Positions 44,702 through 52,291 of a DNA stretch of 64,000 bases are shown piece by piece; positions within the stretch are counted from its first letter, which is position 1, and the number at the start of each line of letters is the position of its first letter. The position numbers and the translations under genes were made by a program. Under the pieces are notes generated by a model. That model was not told the DNA's origin. It did no database searches and saw only the letters and a program-made list of their open reading frames with translations. This stretch comes from Streptomyces albogriseolus (GTDB lineage: Bacteria > Actinomycetota > Actinomycetes > Streptomycetales > Streptomycetaceae): the NCBI GenBank assembly GCA_014650475.1, contig BMVA01000002.1, positions 248,001 to 312,000 of the forward strand, written 5' to 3'.

Positions 44702-45370
44702 ATGTCGCGCAGGAGAACTTTCGGCCCGAAGAAGAAGCTCGCGCTGTTGCTGAGCGCGGCCACGGTGGCGGGCGGCGGCGCCTTCGTCATGGCGACCACG
44801 TCCAACGCCAGCCCGCCGGCGGCCACCACCAAGTCGGCGGCGGACTCGACGGTGTGCCAGGGGCTGGCCACCGCGCTCGGCAACAACGAGCGGTTCATCG
44901 CGGGCCAGCGGGCCAACCCGGACGCCCAGTCCGAGGCGCGGATCGCCAACCGCGAGGCCGTCATCGCGCAGATCAAGGTGCAGCAGGAGGCGTCCGGGTG
45001 CACGGTGGGGGAGTCGGCTCAGGGCTCCCAGCCAGCGCAGCCGGAGCAGCCCGCCCCGTCGCAGCCCGCCGCGGGCGGCCAGGCGGGGCAGGACGGGCAG
45101 GCGGGCGGCGGCGCCGCGGCCGGTGAGCAGGTGTGCAACGGCTCCACGGTCACCCTGTCCGGCGAGGCCGGCGCCCCGGCCGCGTCCAGCAACCAGTTCC
45201 CGGCCGGCACCCGGCTCAAGGTCACCAACCTGGACAACGACAAGTCCACGACGGTGGAGGTCACCTCGGTGTCCGGCAGCTGCGTGCTGCTCAACAACGC
45301 CGCCTTCGAACAGGTCCGCGAGCCCGGCAAGTTCCTGATCCGCCGGGCCCTGATCGAGAAGGTGGGGTGA
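44702..45370 (+). CDS. Secreted protein with C-terminal double-psi-barrel-like domain
   Basis: Protein of 222 aa. Signal/anchor segment at about 12-34 (LALLLSAATVAGGGAFVMAT) after a basic RRRTFGPKKK. A Cys-bracketed helical segment follows (STVCQGLATALGNNERFIAG to the Cys of ASGC), then a Gln/Pro/Gly linker (about 105-145), and a C-terminal domain with STVTLSGEAG, FPAGTRLKVTNLDNDKSTTV and LIRRALIEKVG, which looks like a DPBB/RlpA-type barrel. Probably wall-associated. The 14-bp tandem repeat starts at its stop codon. Its plan (helical Cys segment, low-complexity linker, domain) parallels that of the DUF1996 protein 5 kb downstream. Confidence 0.8.
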   Translation: MSRRRTFGPKKKLALLLSAATVAGGGAFVMATTSNASPPAATTKSAADSTVCQGLATALGNNERFIAGQRANPDAQSEARIANREAVIAQIKVQQEASGCTVGESAQGSQPAQPEQPAPSQPAAGGQAGQDGQAGGGAAAGEQVCNGSTVTLSGEAGAPAASSNQFPAGTRLKVTNLDNDKSTTVEVTSVSGSCVLLNNAAFEQVREPGKFLIRRALIEKVG

Positions 45371-45405
45371 GGTCCACAGGGTGAGGTCCACAGGGTGAGG
45401 TTCCC
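45367..45405 (+). repeat. 14-bp tandem repeat over the stop codon
   Basis: GTGAGGTCCACAGG occurs at 45367-45380 and 45381-45394 exactly, followed by the partial copy GTGAGGTTCCC. The TGA of the first copy is the stop codon of the secreted-protein gene. Looks like recent slippage. Confidence 0.8.
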
Positions 45406-45467
45406 GCACGGGCGGGGTCCGGGCACGGGTGAGTCCACGCACGCGAGGTGAGGCCCGGCACGCCCGC

Positions 45468-45504
45468 AGGGGCCCGCCGCTCCGGTGAGGAGCGGCGGGC
45501 CCCT
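45468..45504 (+). terminator. Perfect 16-bp hairpin between the secreted-protein gene and glnII
   Basis: AGGGGCCCGCCGCTCC (45468-45483) pairs with GGAGCGGCGGGCCCCT (45489-45504) around a 5-nt loop, about 100 nt after the upstream stop. In this 347-nt intergenic stretch (45371-45717) the other elements are the tandem repeat and the GlnR box. Confidence 0.8.
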
Positions 45505-45577
45505 TCACGTCCCATCGCATACACCCGGCCCCCTCCCCCGCGCCCTCACGGAGTGAGGCCGGGCACACAGGCGCCCG

Positions 45578-45615
45578 GTAACACGGGGTTCACACATGGG
45601 CAACGGACGGGAAAT
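45578..45615 (+). promoter_or_regulatory. GlnR box upstream of glnII
   Basis: GTAAC-n6-TTCAC-n6-GCAAC-n6-GAAAT, four half-sites at 11-bp spacing, ends 102 nt before the GTG start. A TTGACA hexamer follows at 45622-45627. GlnR control of glnII is established in S. coelicolor. Confidence 0.8.
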
Positions 45616-45717
45616 CGCCTGTTGACAAGCTGCGGGGCATCGACGGCGGCGCCCCAGTGCCGCAGCGCCGCAGCATCCGCACCAAGCGCCCAGACCCACC
45701 CCCGAAGGATGTGGACC

Positions 45718-46746
45718 GTGAGCTTCAAGGCCGAGTACATCTGGATCGACGGCACCGAGCCGACCGCCAAGCTGCGGTCCAAGACGAAGATCCTGGGCGA
45801 CGACGCGAAGGGCGCCGAGCTGCCGATCTGGGGCTTCGACGGGTCCTCCACCAACCAGGCCAAGGGCCACGCCTCCGACTGCGTGCTCAAGCCGGTCTTC
45901 ATCTGCCCGGACCCGATCCGCGGCGGCGACGACGTCCTGGTGCTGTGCGAGGTCCTCAACACGGACATGACGCCGCACGAGTCCAACACCCGCGCCGCGC
46001 TGGCCGAGGTCGCCGAGAAGTTCGCGGCGCAGGAGCCGATCTTCGGCATCGAGCAGGAGTACACCTTCTTCAAGGACGCCTACCCGCTGGGCTTCCCCAA
46101 GGGCGGCTTCCCGGCCCCGCAGGGCGGCTACTACTGCGGTGTCGGCTCCGACGAGATCTTCGGCCGTGACGTCGTCGAGGCCCACCTGGACAACTGCCTG
46201 ACGGCGGGTCTGGGCATCTCCGGCATCAACGCCGAGGTCATGCCCGGCCAGTGGGAGTTCCAGGTCGGCCCGCTGGCCCCGCTGGAGGTCGCCGACCAGC
46301 TGTGGGTGGCCCGCTGGCTGCTCTACCGCACCGCCGAGGACTTCGGGATCGCCGCCACCCTCGACCCCAAGCCGGTCAAGGGCGACTGGAACGGCGCCGG
46401 CGCGCACACCAACTTCTCCACCAAGGCGATGCGCGAGTCCTACGACGCGATCATCACCGCCGCCGAGTCGCTGGGCGAGGGCTCCAAGCCCCTCGACCAC
46501 GTCAAGAACTACGGCGCCGGCATCGACGACCGCCTCACCGGCCTGCACGAGACCGCCCCGTGGAACGAGTACTCCTACGGCGTCTCCGACCGCGGCGCCT
46601 CGGTCCGCATCCCGTGGCAGGTCGAGAAGGACGGCAAGGGCTACATCGAGGACCGCCGCCCCAACGCCAACGTCGACCCGTACGTGGTGACCCGTCTGCT
46701 GGTCGACACCTGCTGCACCGCGCTGGAGAAGGCCGGCCAGGTCTGA
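45718..46746 (+). CDS. glnII: Glutamine synthetase type II (eukaryotic type)
   Basis: Second glutamine synthetase, 342 aa, of the GSII class otherwise typical of eukaryotes, Rhizobiales and streptomycetes. Signatures: VSFKAEYIWIDGTEPTAKLR at the N-terminus, LPIWGFDGSSTNQA, FGIEQEYTFF, GQWEFQVGP (metal/glutamate site), and GDWNGAGAHTNFSTKAMR (ATP loop). It has no adenylylation tyrosine region. The GTG at 45718 is chosen to match homologues that begin (M)TFKAEY; GAAGGA is 8 nt upstream. The protein is heat-labile in known cases and made under nitrogen limitation. Confidence 0.96.
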   Translation: MSFKAEYIWIDGTEPTAKLRSKTKILGDDAKGAELPIWGFDGSSTNQAKGHASDCVLKPVFICPDPIRGGDDVLVLCEVLNTDMTPHESNTRAALAEVAEKFAAQEPIFGIEQEYTFFKDAYPLGFPKGGFPAPQGGYYCGVGSDEIFGRDVVEAHLDNCLTAGLGISGINAEVMPGQWEFQVGPLAPLEVADQLWVARWLLYRTAEDFGIAATLDPKPVKGDWNGAGAHTNFSTKAMRESYDAIITAAESLGEGSKPLDHVKNYGAGIDDRLTGLHETAPWNEYSYGVSDRGASVRIPWQVEKDGKGYIEDRRPNANVDPYVVTRLLVDTCCTALEKAGQV

Positions 46747-46763
46747 TCCGCGCCGCACGACCC

Positions 46764-46797
46764 CGAGGGGCGCCCGCCGGACGGCGGGCGCCCCTCG
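46764..46797 (+). terminator. Intrinsic-type hairpin after glnII
   Basis: A 15-bp perfect stem: CGAGGGGCGCCCGCC (46764-46778) with GGCGGGCGCCCCTCG (46783-46797), loop GGAC, 17 nt after the stop. Confidence 0.8.
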
Positions 46798-46859
46798 CGC
46801 GGTCTGCCGACAGCAGATCGCCCTTCCCCCGCGCCGCCCGGCGGGGCACAGTCGCCGGT

Positions 46860-47870
46860 ATGAGACTTCTGGTGCTGGGTGGTACGGAGTTCGCGGGCCG
46901 GGCGGTCGTCGAGGCGGCCCTCGGGAGGGGCTGGGAGGTGACCGTCTTCCACCGGGGACGGCACACGGCGCCGGACGGCGTCCGGGAGCTGCTGGGCGAC
47001 CGCACCGCGGTGGACGGCCTGGCGGCGCTCGACGAGGACCCGGGGACGTGGGACGTCGTCGTCGACACCTGGTCGTCCGCCCCGCGCGCGGTGCGGGACA
47101 CGGCGCGGCTGCTGCGGGACCGCGCCGGACGGTACGTGTACGTGTCGAGCCGCTCGGTGTACACCTGGGCGCCGCCCGCCGGGTACGACGAGGACGCGCC
47201 GGTGGTGGAGGGGGCCTCCCCGGACGCCGGGCCGACGGACTACGCGCGGGACAAGCGGGGCGGGGAGCTGGCCGCCGTGGACGCCTTCGGCGCGGACCGC
47301 TCGCTGCTGGTGCGGTCCGGGCTGCTGCTCGGGCCGTACGAGAACGTGGGCCGGCTGCCCTGGTGGCTGAACCGTGCGGCGCGCGGCGGTCCGGTGCTCG
47401 CCCCCGGCCCCCGGGACCTGCCCTTGCAGTACGTCGACGTGCGCGACCAGGCGGAATGGATCCTCGACGCGGCGGAGCGGGGGCTGAGCGGGCCGTACAA
47501 CCTCACGTCGCCGTCGGGACACGCCACCATGGGCGAGCTGCTGGAGGCGTGTGTGCGGGTGACCGGGGGTCCGGCCGAGCTGCGGTGGACGGCGCCCGAG
47601 GTGATCCTCGACGCCGGGGTGGAGCCGTGGACCCAGCTCCCGGTGTGGGTGCCGCCGCACAGCGACCTGCACGACACCCTGCACGCGGCGGACGTCTCCC
47701 GGGCGGTCGCCGCCGGACTGCGCTGCCGCCCGGTCGCGGAGACCGTCGCCGACACCTGGGCGTGGCTGCGGGAGATCGGCGGGACGGCCCCGCAACGGCC
47801 GGACCGCACGGCCAAGGGACTGGACCCGGAGGTCGAGGCGAAGGTGCTGGCCGCAGCCTCCGGGGTGTAG
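46860..47870 (+). CDS. NAD-dependent epimerase/dehydratase-family protein
   Basis: Extended SDR-like protein of 336 aa. Nucleotide-binding LLVLGGTEFAGRAVVEAALG, strand with VTVFHRGRH, catalytic-type VSSRSVYTW and YARDKRGGE (Tyr-x3-Lys), and the later LPLQYVDVRDQAEWIL typical of reductase-type members. Homologues are annotated as isoflavone-reductase-like or epimerases without defined substrate. CACAGT ends 6 nt before the ATG and there is no Shine-Dalgarno, so the mRNA may be leaderless. Next gene is the third kinase, 68 nt downstream. Confidence 0.88.
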   Translation: MRLLVLGGTEFAGRAVVEAALGRGWEVTVFHRGRHTAPDGVRELLGDRTAVDGLAALDEDPGTWDVVVDTWSSAPRAVRDTARLLRDRAGRYVYVSSRSVYTWAPPAGYDEDAPVVEGASPDAGPTDYARDKRGGELAAVDAFGADRSLLVRSGLLLGPYENVGRLPWWLNRAARGGPVLAPGPRDLPLQYVDVRDQAEWILDAAERGLSGPYNLTSPSGHATMGELLEACVRVTGGPAELRWTAPEVILDAGVEPWTQLPVWVPPHSDLHDTLHAADVSRAVAAGLRCRPVAETVADTWAWLREIGGTAPQRPDRTAKGLDPEVEAKVLAAASGV

Positions 47871-47938
47871 GTGGCACCACCCCGAGGGTGGGGGCCGGGC
47901 CCCGTGTGCGGACCGCCGGTGACGGCCAGACTGGGCCC

Positions 47939-49204
47939 ATGACGACCGGGACGGACGGACACGGCAGGGCGGGCGCGGCGCGGGGCTTCCCGCTCGCGGC
48001 GGCACGGGGACTCGCGCTGGCGCTGGTGTCGCTGCCGGGGGCGGTGGTGTGCTTCGTGACGGCCGTGGTGTCGATCGGCCTGATCCCGGTCGGCGTCGGC
48101 ATCGTCACCACCCCGTACGTGCTGAAGGGGGTGCGGGCGTTCGCGGATCTGCGGCGGGTGCTGGCGGCGGAGTGGGGCGGGGTGCGGATCCCGCGCGCGT
48201 ACCGGCCGCTGCCGAAGGACGCGAACCCGTGGGGGCGGACGTTCGGCATGCTGAGCGATCCGGCGACCTGGCGGGACCTGCTGTGGCTGCTCGTCGACAT
48301 GACGGCCGGCTTCGTCACCGCGCTGCTGACGGCCGCCCTGCTCCTCTACCCGCTGGAAGGGCTGGCGGTGGCGGCCGGGCTGTGGCGGGTGCTGCCGGAC
48401 CCGTGGTGGTACGGGTTCGTGCCGGTGTCCGGGCAGGCGACCGCGCTGGGCGCCGGGGCGCTCGCCCTGGCGCTGCTCGCGGCCGGGCACGTGACCGCCG
48501 TACGGGTGCTGCGCGCGCACTTCCTGCTCGCCCGGGCCGTGCTGGCCCCGGGCGGGAGCGAGCTGGCCGAGCGGGTGCGGGTGCTGACCGAGACCCGGCG
48601 GGACGCGGTGGACTCCTCCGCCGCCGAACTGCGGCGCATCGAGCGGGACCTGCACGACGGGGCGCAGGCGCGGCTGGTCGCCGTGGGGCTCGATCTGGGG
48701 ACGATCGAGGCGCTGGTCGAGAAGGACCCGGCGCAGGCGCGGGAGCTGCTGGCGCGGGCCCGGCAGTCCTCGGCGGAGGCGCTGACCGAGCTGCGGGAGC
48801 TGGTGCGGGGCATCCATCCGCCGGTGCTGGCCGAGCGGGGGCTCGGCGACGCGGTGCGGGCGCTGGCGCTGCGGCTGCCGGTGACCACGGAGGTGAACGT
48901 GTCGCTGCCCGGGCGGGCCGACGCGCCGGTGGAGTCGGCCGCGTACTTCGCGGTGAGCGAGGTGCTCACCAACGCGGTGAAGCACTCCGGCGCGGACCGG
49001 ATCTGGGTGGACGTGCACCATGCGGAGGGCCGGCTGCGGATCACCGTCACGGACAACGGGCGGGGCGGTGCGGTGGCCGGGGCCGGTTCGGGTCTGGCCG
49101 GGGTGGAGCGCAGGCTCGGTACATTCGACGGCGTCCTGGCCGTCAGCAGCCCCGCGGGCGGCCCCACCCTGGTCACCGTGGAGCTCCCGTGCGCGTTGTC
49201 CTAG
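47939..49204 (+). CDS. NarL-type sensor histidine kinase with putative membrane sensor domain
   Basis: Kinase of 421 aa. The N-terminal membrane region has two pairs of helices (about 22-60, LALALVSLPGAVVCFVTAVV..., and about 120-190) of the Sensor-domain type; the catalytic part has IERDLHDGAQARLVAVGLDL with the phosphoacceptor His, YFAVSEVLTNAVKHSG (N box), and GSGLAGVERRLG. Ligand unknown; the repeated short loops suggest membrane or cell-wall stress sensing. CAGACT ends 6 nt before the ATG at 47939, so it may be leaderless. The response regulator overlaps its 3' end. Confidence 0.93.
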   Translation: MTTGTDGHGRAGAARGFPLAAARGLALALVSLPGAVVCFVTAVVSIGLIPVGVGIVTTPYVLKGVRAFADLRRVLAAEWGGVRIPRAYRPLPKDANPWGRTFGMLSDPATWRDLLWLLVDMTAGFVTALLTAALLLYPLEGLAVAAGLWRVLPDPWWYGFVPVSGQATALGAGALALALLAAGHVTAVRVLRAHFLLARAVLAPGGSELAERVRVLTETRRDAVDSSAAELRRIERDLHDGAQARLVAVGLDLGTIEALVEKDPAQARELLARARQSSAEALTELRELVRGIHPPVLAERGLGDAVRALALRLPVTTEVNVSLPGRADAPVESAAYFAVSEVLTNAVKHSGADRIWVDVHHAEGRLRITVTDNGRGGAVAGAGSGLAGVERRLGTFDGVLAVSSPAGGPTLVTVELPCALS

Positions 49205-49842
49205 CCGAAGACCTCTTCCTGCTGCGCGACGGACTGGTCCGGCTGCTCGAGGCGCACGGCTTCGAGATCGCGGCGGCGGTGGCGTCCGGCCCCGAGCTGA
49301 CCCGGGCGCTGGCCGAGGAGCAGCCGGACGTCGCCGTGGTCGACGTGCGGCTGCCGCCGACGCAGACCGACGAGGGGCTGCAGTGCGCGCTGGAGGCCCG
49401 GCGCGGGCGGCCCGGACTGCCGGTGCTGGTGCTCTCCCAGCACGTGGAACAGCTGTACGCGCGTGAGCTGCTGGCCGACGGCAAGGGCGGGGTGGGCTAT
49501 CTGCTGAAGGACCGGGTGTTCGACGCGGAGCAGTTCGTGGACGCGGTGCGGCGGGTGGCGGCGGGCGGCACGGCCATGGACCCGCAGGTGATCCAGCAGT
49601 TGCTGGCGCGGCGGTCGGCCGAGGACCGGCCGCTGGAACGGCTGACGCCCCGGGAGCTGGAGGTGCTGGAGCTGATGGCGCAGGGGCGGACCAACGCGGC
49701 GATCGCGGCGCGGCTGGTGGTGACGGAACGGGCCGTCGCCAAGCACACCGCCAACATCTTCGCGAAACTGGGCCTGGAGGTGTCGGACGACGACAACCGT
49801 CGCGTGCTGGCGGTTCTCGCGTATCTCGACCACGGCCGGTGA
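49189..49842 (+). CDS. NarL/FixJ-family response regulator
   Basis: Response regulator of 217 aa. VRVVLAEDLFLLRDGLVRLL starts the receiver, phosphoacceptor Asp is in VAVVDVRLPPTQTDEG (the TQTDEG extension after the Asp is typical of this subfamily), and the HTH contains LTPRELEVLELMAQGRTNAAIA and RAVAKHTANIFAKLGL. GTG start at 49189 overlaps the kinase gene by 16 nt, with GGAG upstream inside it. Partner of the adjacent kinase; candidate target is the secreted DUF1996 gene 213 nt downstream. Confidence 0.94.
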   Translation: MRVVLAEDLFLLRDGLVRLLEAHGFEIAAAVASGPELTRALAEEQPDVAVVDVRLPPTQTDEGLQCALEARRGRPGLPVLVLSQHVEQLYARELLADGKGGVGYLLKDRVFDAEQFVDAVRRVAAGGTAMDPQVIQQLLARRSAEDRPLERLTPRELEVLELMAQGRTNAAIAARLVVTERAVAKHTANIFAKLGLEVSDDDNRRVLAVLAYLDHGR

Positions 49843-50055
49843 AACCGGACGCCGGGCTTCACGCCGGGTGGAGCACCCACAACTCCCGGTATCCACAAGG
49901 CTGTTGAAACCTACGGAACCGCACTGACTTCGCACCGATTCCTGTGACGGGTGAACACCCGTGGGGCGGGCCGCGTACTCATGGGCGCCGCTTCCCCTCA
50001 CGGGCGCCTCGATGCCCCGCACAGGGATGCCCCGCAAGGAAGTCAGAGGAGTTCC

Positions 50056-51585
50056 ATGGGACGCAACACAAGAAAACGCCGTACACCGCTGGCCACGAAG
50101 GTGATAGCCGGGGCGGCGGCCCTGGCGATCGGTGGGGGCGGTCTGGTCTGGGCCAACTTCTACGCCTCGGCGCACGAGGAGAACGGGGGGCACAACGCCA
50201 CCAAGTCGGGGCAGGTCCGGGTCGCCACGATCAACTGTCCGGACGTGGGCCAGAAGCTGACCAAGGTGCCCCGCAAGGCGCGCTGGGGCGTCGCGCGTGA
50301 ACTGGCGCGGCTCGACCGCCAGATCACGGACGCGTACACGCGTCTCGCCGAGACGCGCCAGGCGCAGGCGGGCGACGCGAACTACGTCGACAACGCCATC
50401 CTCGGTCCGCTGAAGGACAAGCGCGTGGCCACCCTGGACCGCATCAACATCAACATCAAGCGGGCCGGCGGCCAGGAGCGCGACCTCAACCGGTTCGCCC
50501 GCTGCCAGGGCGTGCCCGCCGAGCAGCCCGCCGACGGTGACGGCGGCCAGGACGGCGGAGGCCAGAACGACGGCGGCCAGAACGACGGCGGGCAGAACGA
50601 CGGCGGGCAGGACGGCGGCCAGAACGGCGGCGGCCAGGACAACGGCGGTCAGGCCGGGAACGGTCCGGTGGCGGACGACTTCATCCGCATCGAGGACGTC
50701 CAGCCGGGCACCCGCAACCTGCCCAACGGCCTCCCCGCCAACGGCGACACCGGCTCGACCGGCAGCTTCACCACCGTGTGCGGCACCAACGAGAACGCGC
50801 TGCGCAACTCGGACAACGTGATCGTGGCGCCCGGCGTCAGCAACGGCGCCCAGCACCAGCACGACTACGTCGGCAACCAGGCCAACAACGCCTTCGCGAG
50901 CGACGAGGACCTGGCGAACGGCGACACGAGCTGCCAGAACCAGGGCGACCGGTCGTCGTACTTCTGGCCCGTGCTCCGGATCCAGGACGGTACGCAGGAC
51001 ATCGACCAGGGCCAGCCGGGCGGCGGCCAGGACGGCAACGTCGGCAAGATCGTCGCGCCCACCGCGGCGGAGCTGAAGTTCGTCGGCAACCGCACGAGCG
51101 ACGTCGTCGCGATGCCGAGGGCGCTGCGCATCATCACCGGTGACGCGAAGGCCTTCACCAACGGCCTGAACAACGCCAACACGGCCTGGAGCTGCACCGG
51201 CTTCGAGGACCGCCAGGTGACGGACAAGTACCCGATCTGCCCGGAGGGCAGCGGCGTGGTCCGTACGACCAGCTTCCAGAGCTGCTGGGACGGCCAGAAC
51301 ACCGACAGCGCCAACCACCGCACGCACGTCGCCTTCGTCGGCGGGGACGGCGCCTGCCCGAACGGCTTCCAGGCCATCCCCCAGCTCCAGGTCCGCCTGG
51401 TGTACGACAACATCCCGGCCCCGCAGATCGACAACGGGCAGCTGGTGAACCCGTACGCGGTGGACACCTTCCCGGAGCAGCTGCACAAGCCGATCACCGA
51501 CCACAACGACTTCATCAACTTCTTCGACGAGGACCTGATGAACGAGATGGTCGAGTGCATCAACAGCGGCCGCGACTGCCAGTAG
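50056..51585 (+). CDS. Secreted DUF1996 protein
   Basis: Exported protein of 509 aa. Signal segment at about 12-35 ([21 protein letters not shown]) after RKRR. Residues about 55-150 form a helical segment bounded by Cys ([10 protein letters not shown] and RFARCQG). A Gly/Gln/Asn/Asp repeat linker covers about 160-205. The DUF1996 domain (about 210-509) has [25 protein letters not shown]-like cysteines, [30 protein letters not shown] and [18 protein letters not shown]. In fungi and streptomycetes such domains occur on secreted, often wall-associated proteins; activity unknown. GAGGAG precedes the ATG. Confidence 0.88.
   Translation: MGRNTRKRRTPLATKVIAGAAALAIGGGGLVWANFYASAHEENGGHNATKSGQVRVATINCPDVGQKLTKVPRKARWGVARELARLDRQITDAYTRLAETRQAQAGDANYVDNAILGPLKDKRVATLDRININIKRAGGQERDLNRFARCQGVPAEQPADGDGGQDGGGQNDGGQNDGGQNDGGQDGGQNGGGQDNGGQAGNGPVADDFIRIEDVQPGTRNLPNGLPANGDTGSTGSFTTVCGTNENALRNSDNVIVAPGVSNGAQHQHDYVGNQANNAFASDEDLANGDTSCQNQGDRSSYFWPVLRIQDGTQDIDQGQPGGGQDGNVGKIVAPTAAELKFVGNRTSDVVAMPRALRIITGDAKAFTNGLNNANTAWSCTGFEDRQVTDKYPICPEGSGVVRTTSFQSCWDGQNTDSANHRTHVAFVGGDGACPNGFQAIPQLQVRLVYDNIPAPQIDNGQLVNPYAVDTFPEQLHKPITDHNDFINFFDEDLMNEMVECINSGRDCQ
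50536..50650 (+). repeat. Short tandem repeats encoding the GGQND linker
   Basis: Variable 9-15-bp units such as GGCGGCCAGAACGAC repeat about eight times and encode [10 protein letters not shown]. Linker between helical segment and DUF1996 domain; prone to slippage. Confidence 0.75.
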
Positions 51586-51602
51586 GCGGTAACGCACAAG
51601 GG

Positions 51603-51640
51603 AGAAGGCCGGCGGTGGGAGATCCCACCGCCGGCCTTCT
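51603..51640 (+). terminator. Hairpin after the DUF1996 gene
   Basis: AGAAGGCCGGCGGTGGGA (51603-51620) pairs with TCCCACCGCCGGCCTTCT (51623-51640); the closing pair must open to leave a 4-nt loop. It lies 18 nt after the stop and 28 nt before the convergent lipoprotein stop, so it can serve both. Confidence 0.8.
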
Positions 51641-51667
51641 GTCTGCTGCGCCGGGCGCGTGAGCGGC

Positions 51668-52099
51668 TCAGCCGTGGTGGCCGCCCTTGTTGTGGCTGCC
51701 GCCGGGGTTCATGTGCTCGGAGCCCTCCTCCAGGTCGCCGCCGAGCGTGCTCCGCAGCGCCTCGACCGTCCCCTCCTCGCCGACGGCGACCCACTTGCGG
51801 CCGACGAGGTAGTAACCGCCGTAGTCCTTGGCCGTGTTGAGCCATTCGCGCTGGCCGCGGTCGGTGGCGAAGGTGGCGAGGACGTACTTCTCGCCGCCCT
51901 TCTCGCACAGCGCCTGCCGGATGGTGTCGGCGTCGGTCTGCATGTCGGGGTCGCACTTCGCCTCGGCGGCCAGCTTCTCCAGGCTGCCGGTGGCGGTGGG
52001 CGGCACCTCGTGCTCCCCGTGGCCGCCGGACCCGCAGCCCGCCAGCGCCAGGGCCGCCACCGCGCAGGTCAGCGCGAGCTTCGGTCGGGTCACCCTCAT
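51668..52099 (-). CDS. Putative lipoprotein, 143 aa
   Basis: Signal peptide MRVTRPKLALTCAVAALALAGC with lipobox LAGC (Cys 22), then Gly/His-rich residues and a small domain with KCDPDMQTDADTIRQALCEKGG (two cysteines probably paired), YVLATFATDRGQREWLNTAKDY and GGYYLVGRKWVAVGEE. The C-terminus is His/Gly-rich (SHNKGGHHG) and may bind metal. No family name known to me. The ATG at 52099 has GGAGGA at 4-9 nt; the 36 extra codons upstream lack a signal peptide. Confidence 0.8.
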   Translation of the reverse strand: MRVTRPKLALTCAVAALALAGCGSGGHGEHEVPPTATGSLEKLAAEAKCDPDMQTDADTIRQALCEKGGEKYVLATFATDRGQREWLNTAKDYGGYYLVGRKWVAVGEEGTVEALRSTLGGDLEEGSEHMNPGGSHNKGGHHG

Positions 52100-52291
52100 G
52101 TGTTCCTCCGGTCCTGACGGCGACATCGTGGGGCGGCGACATGCCGCACGGAGCCCCCGCACGGGGCCCTCGGCATTCGATACGGCTGCGGCGCGCCCGG
52201 CGCTCAATCGCCGCGCCGGATCCGCGCGGCCGGTGGCCGGAAGGGGCGCGGGGCCAGGTGACCATCGGCGGATTCGCTCGTTCTGCTGAAC

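Noticed and set aside
50536-50650. GGCGGCCAGAACGAC repeats as a CRISPR-like array
   Set aside because: Units lack spacers, keep the reading frame and encode a GGQND linker.
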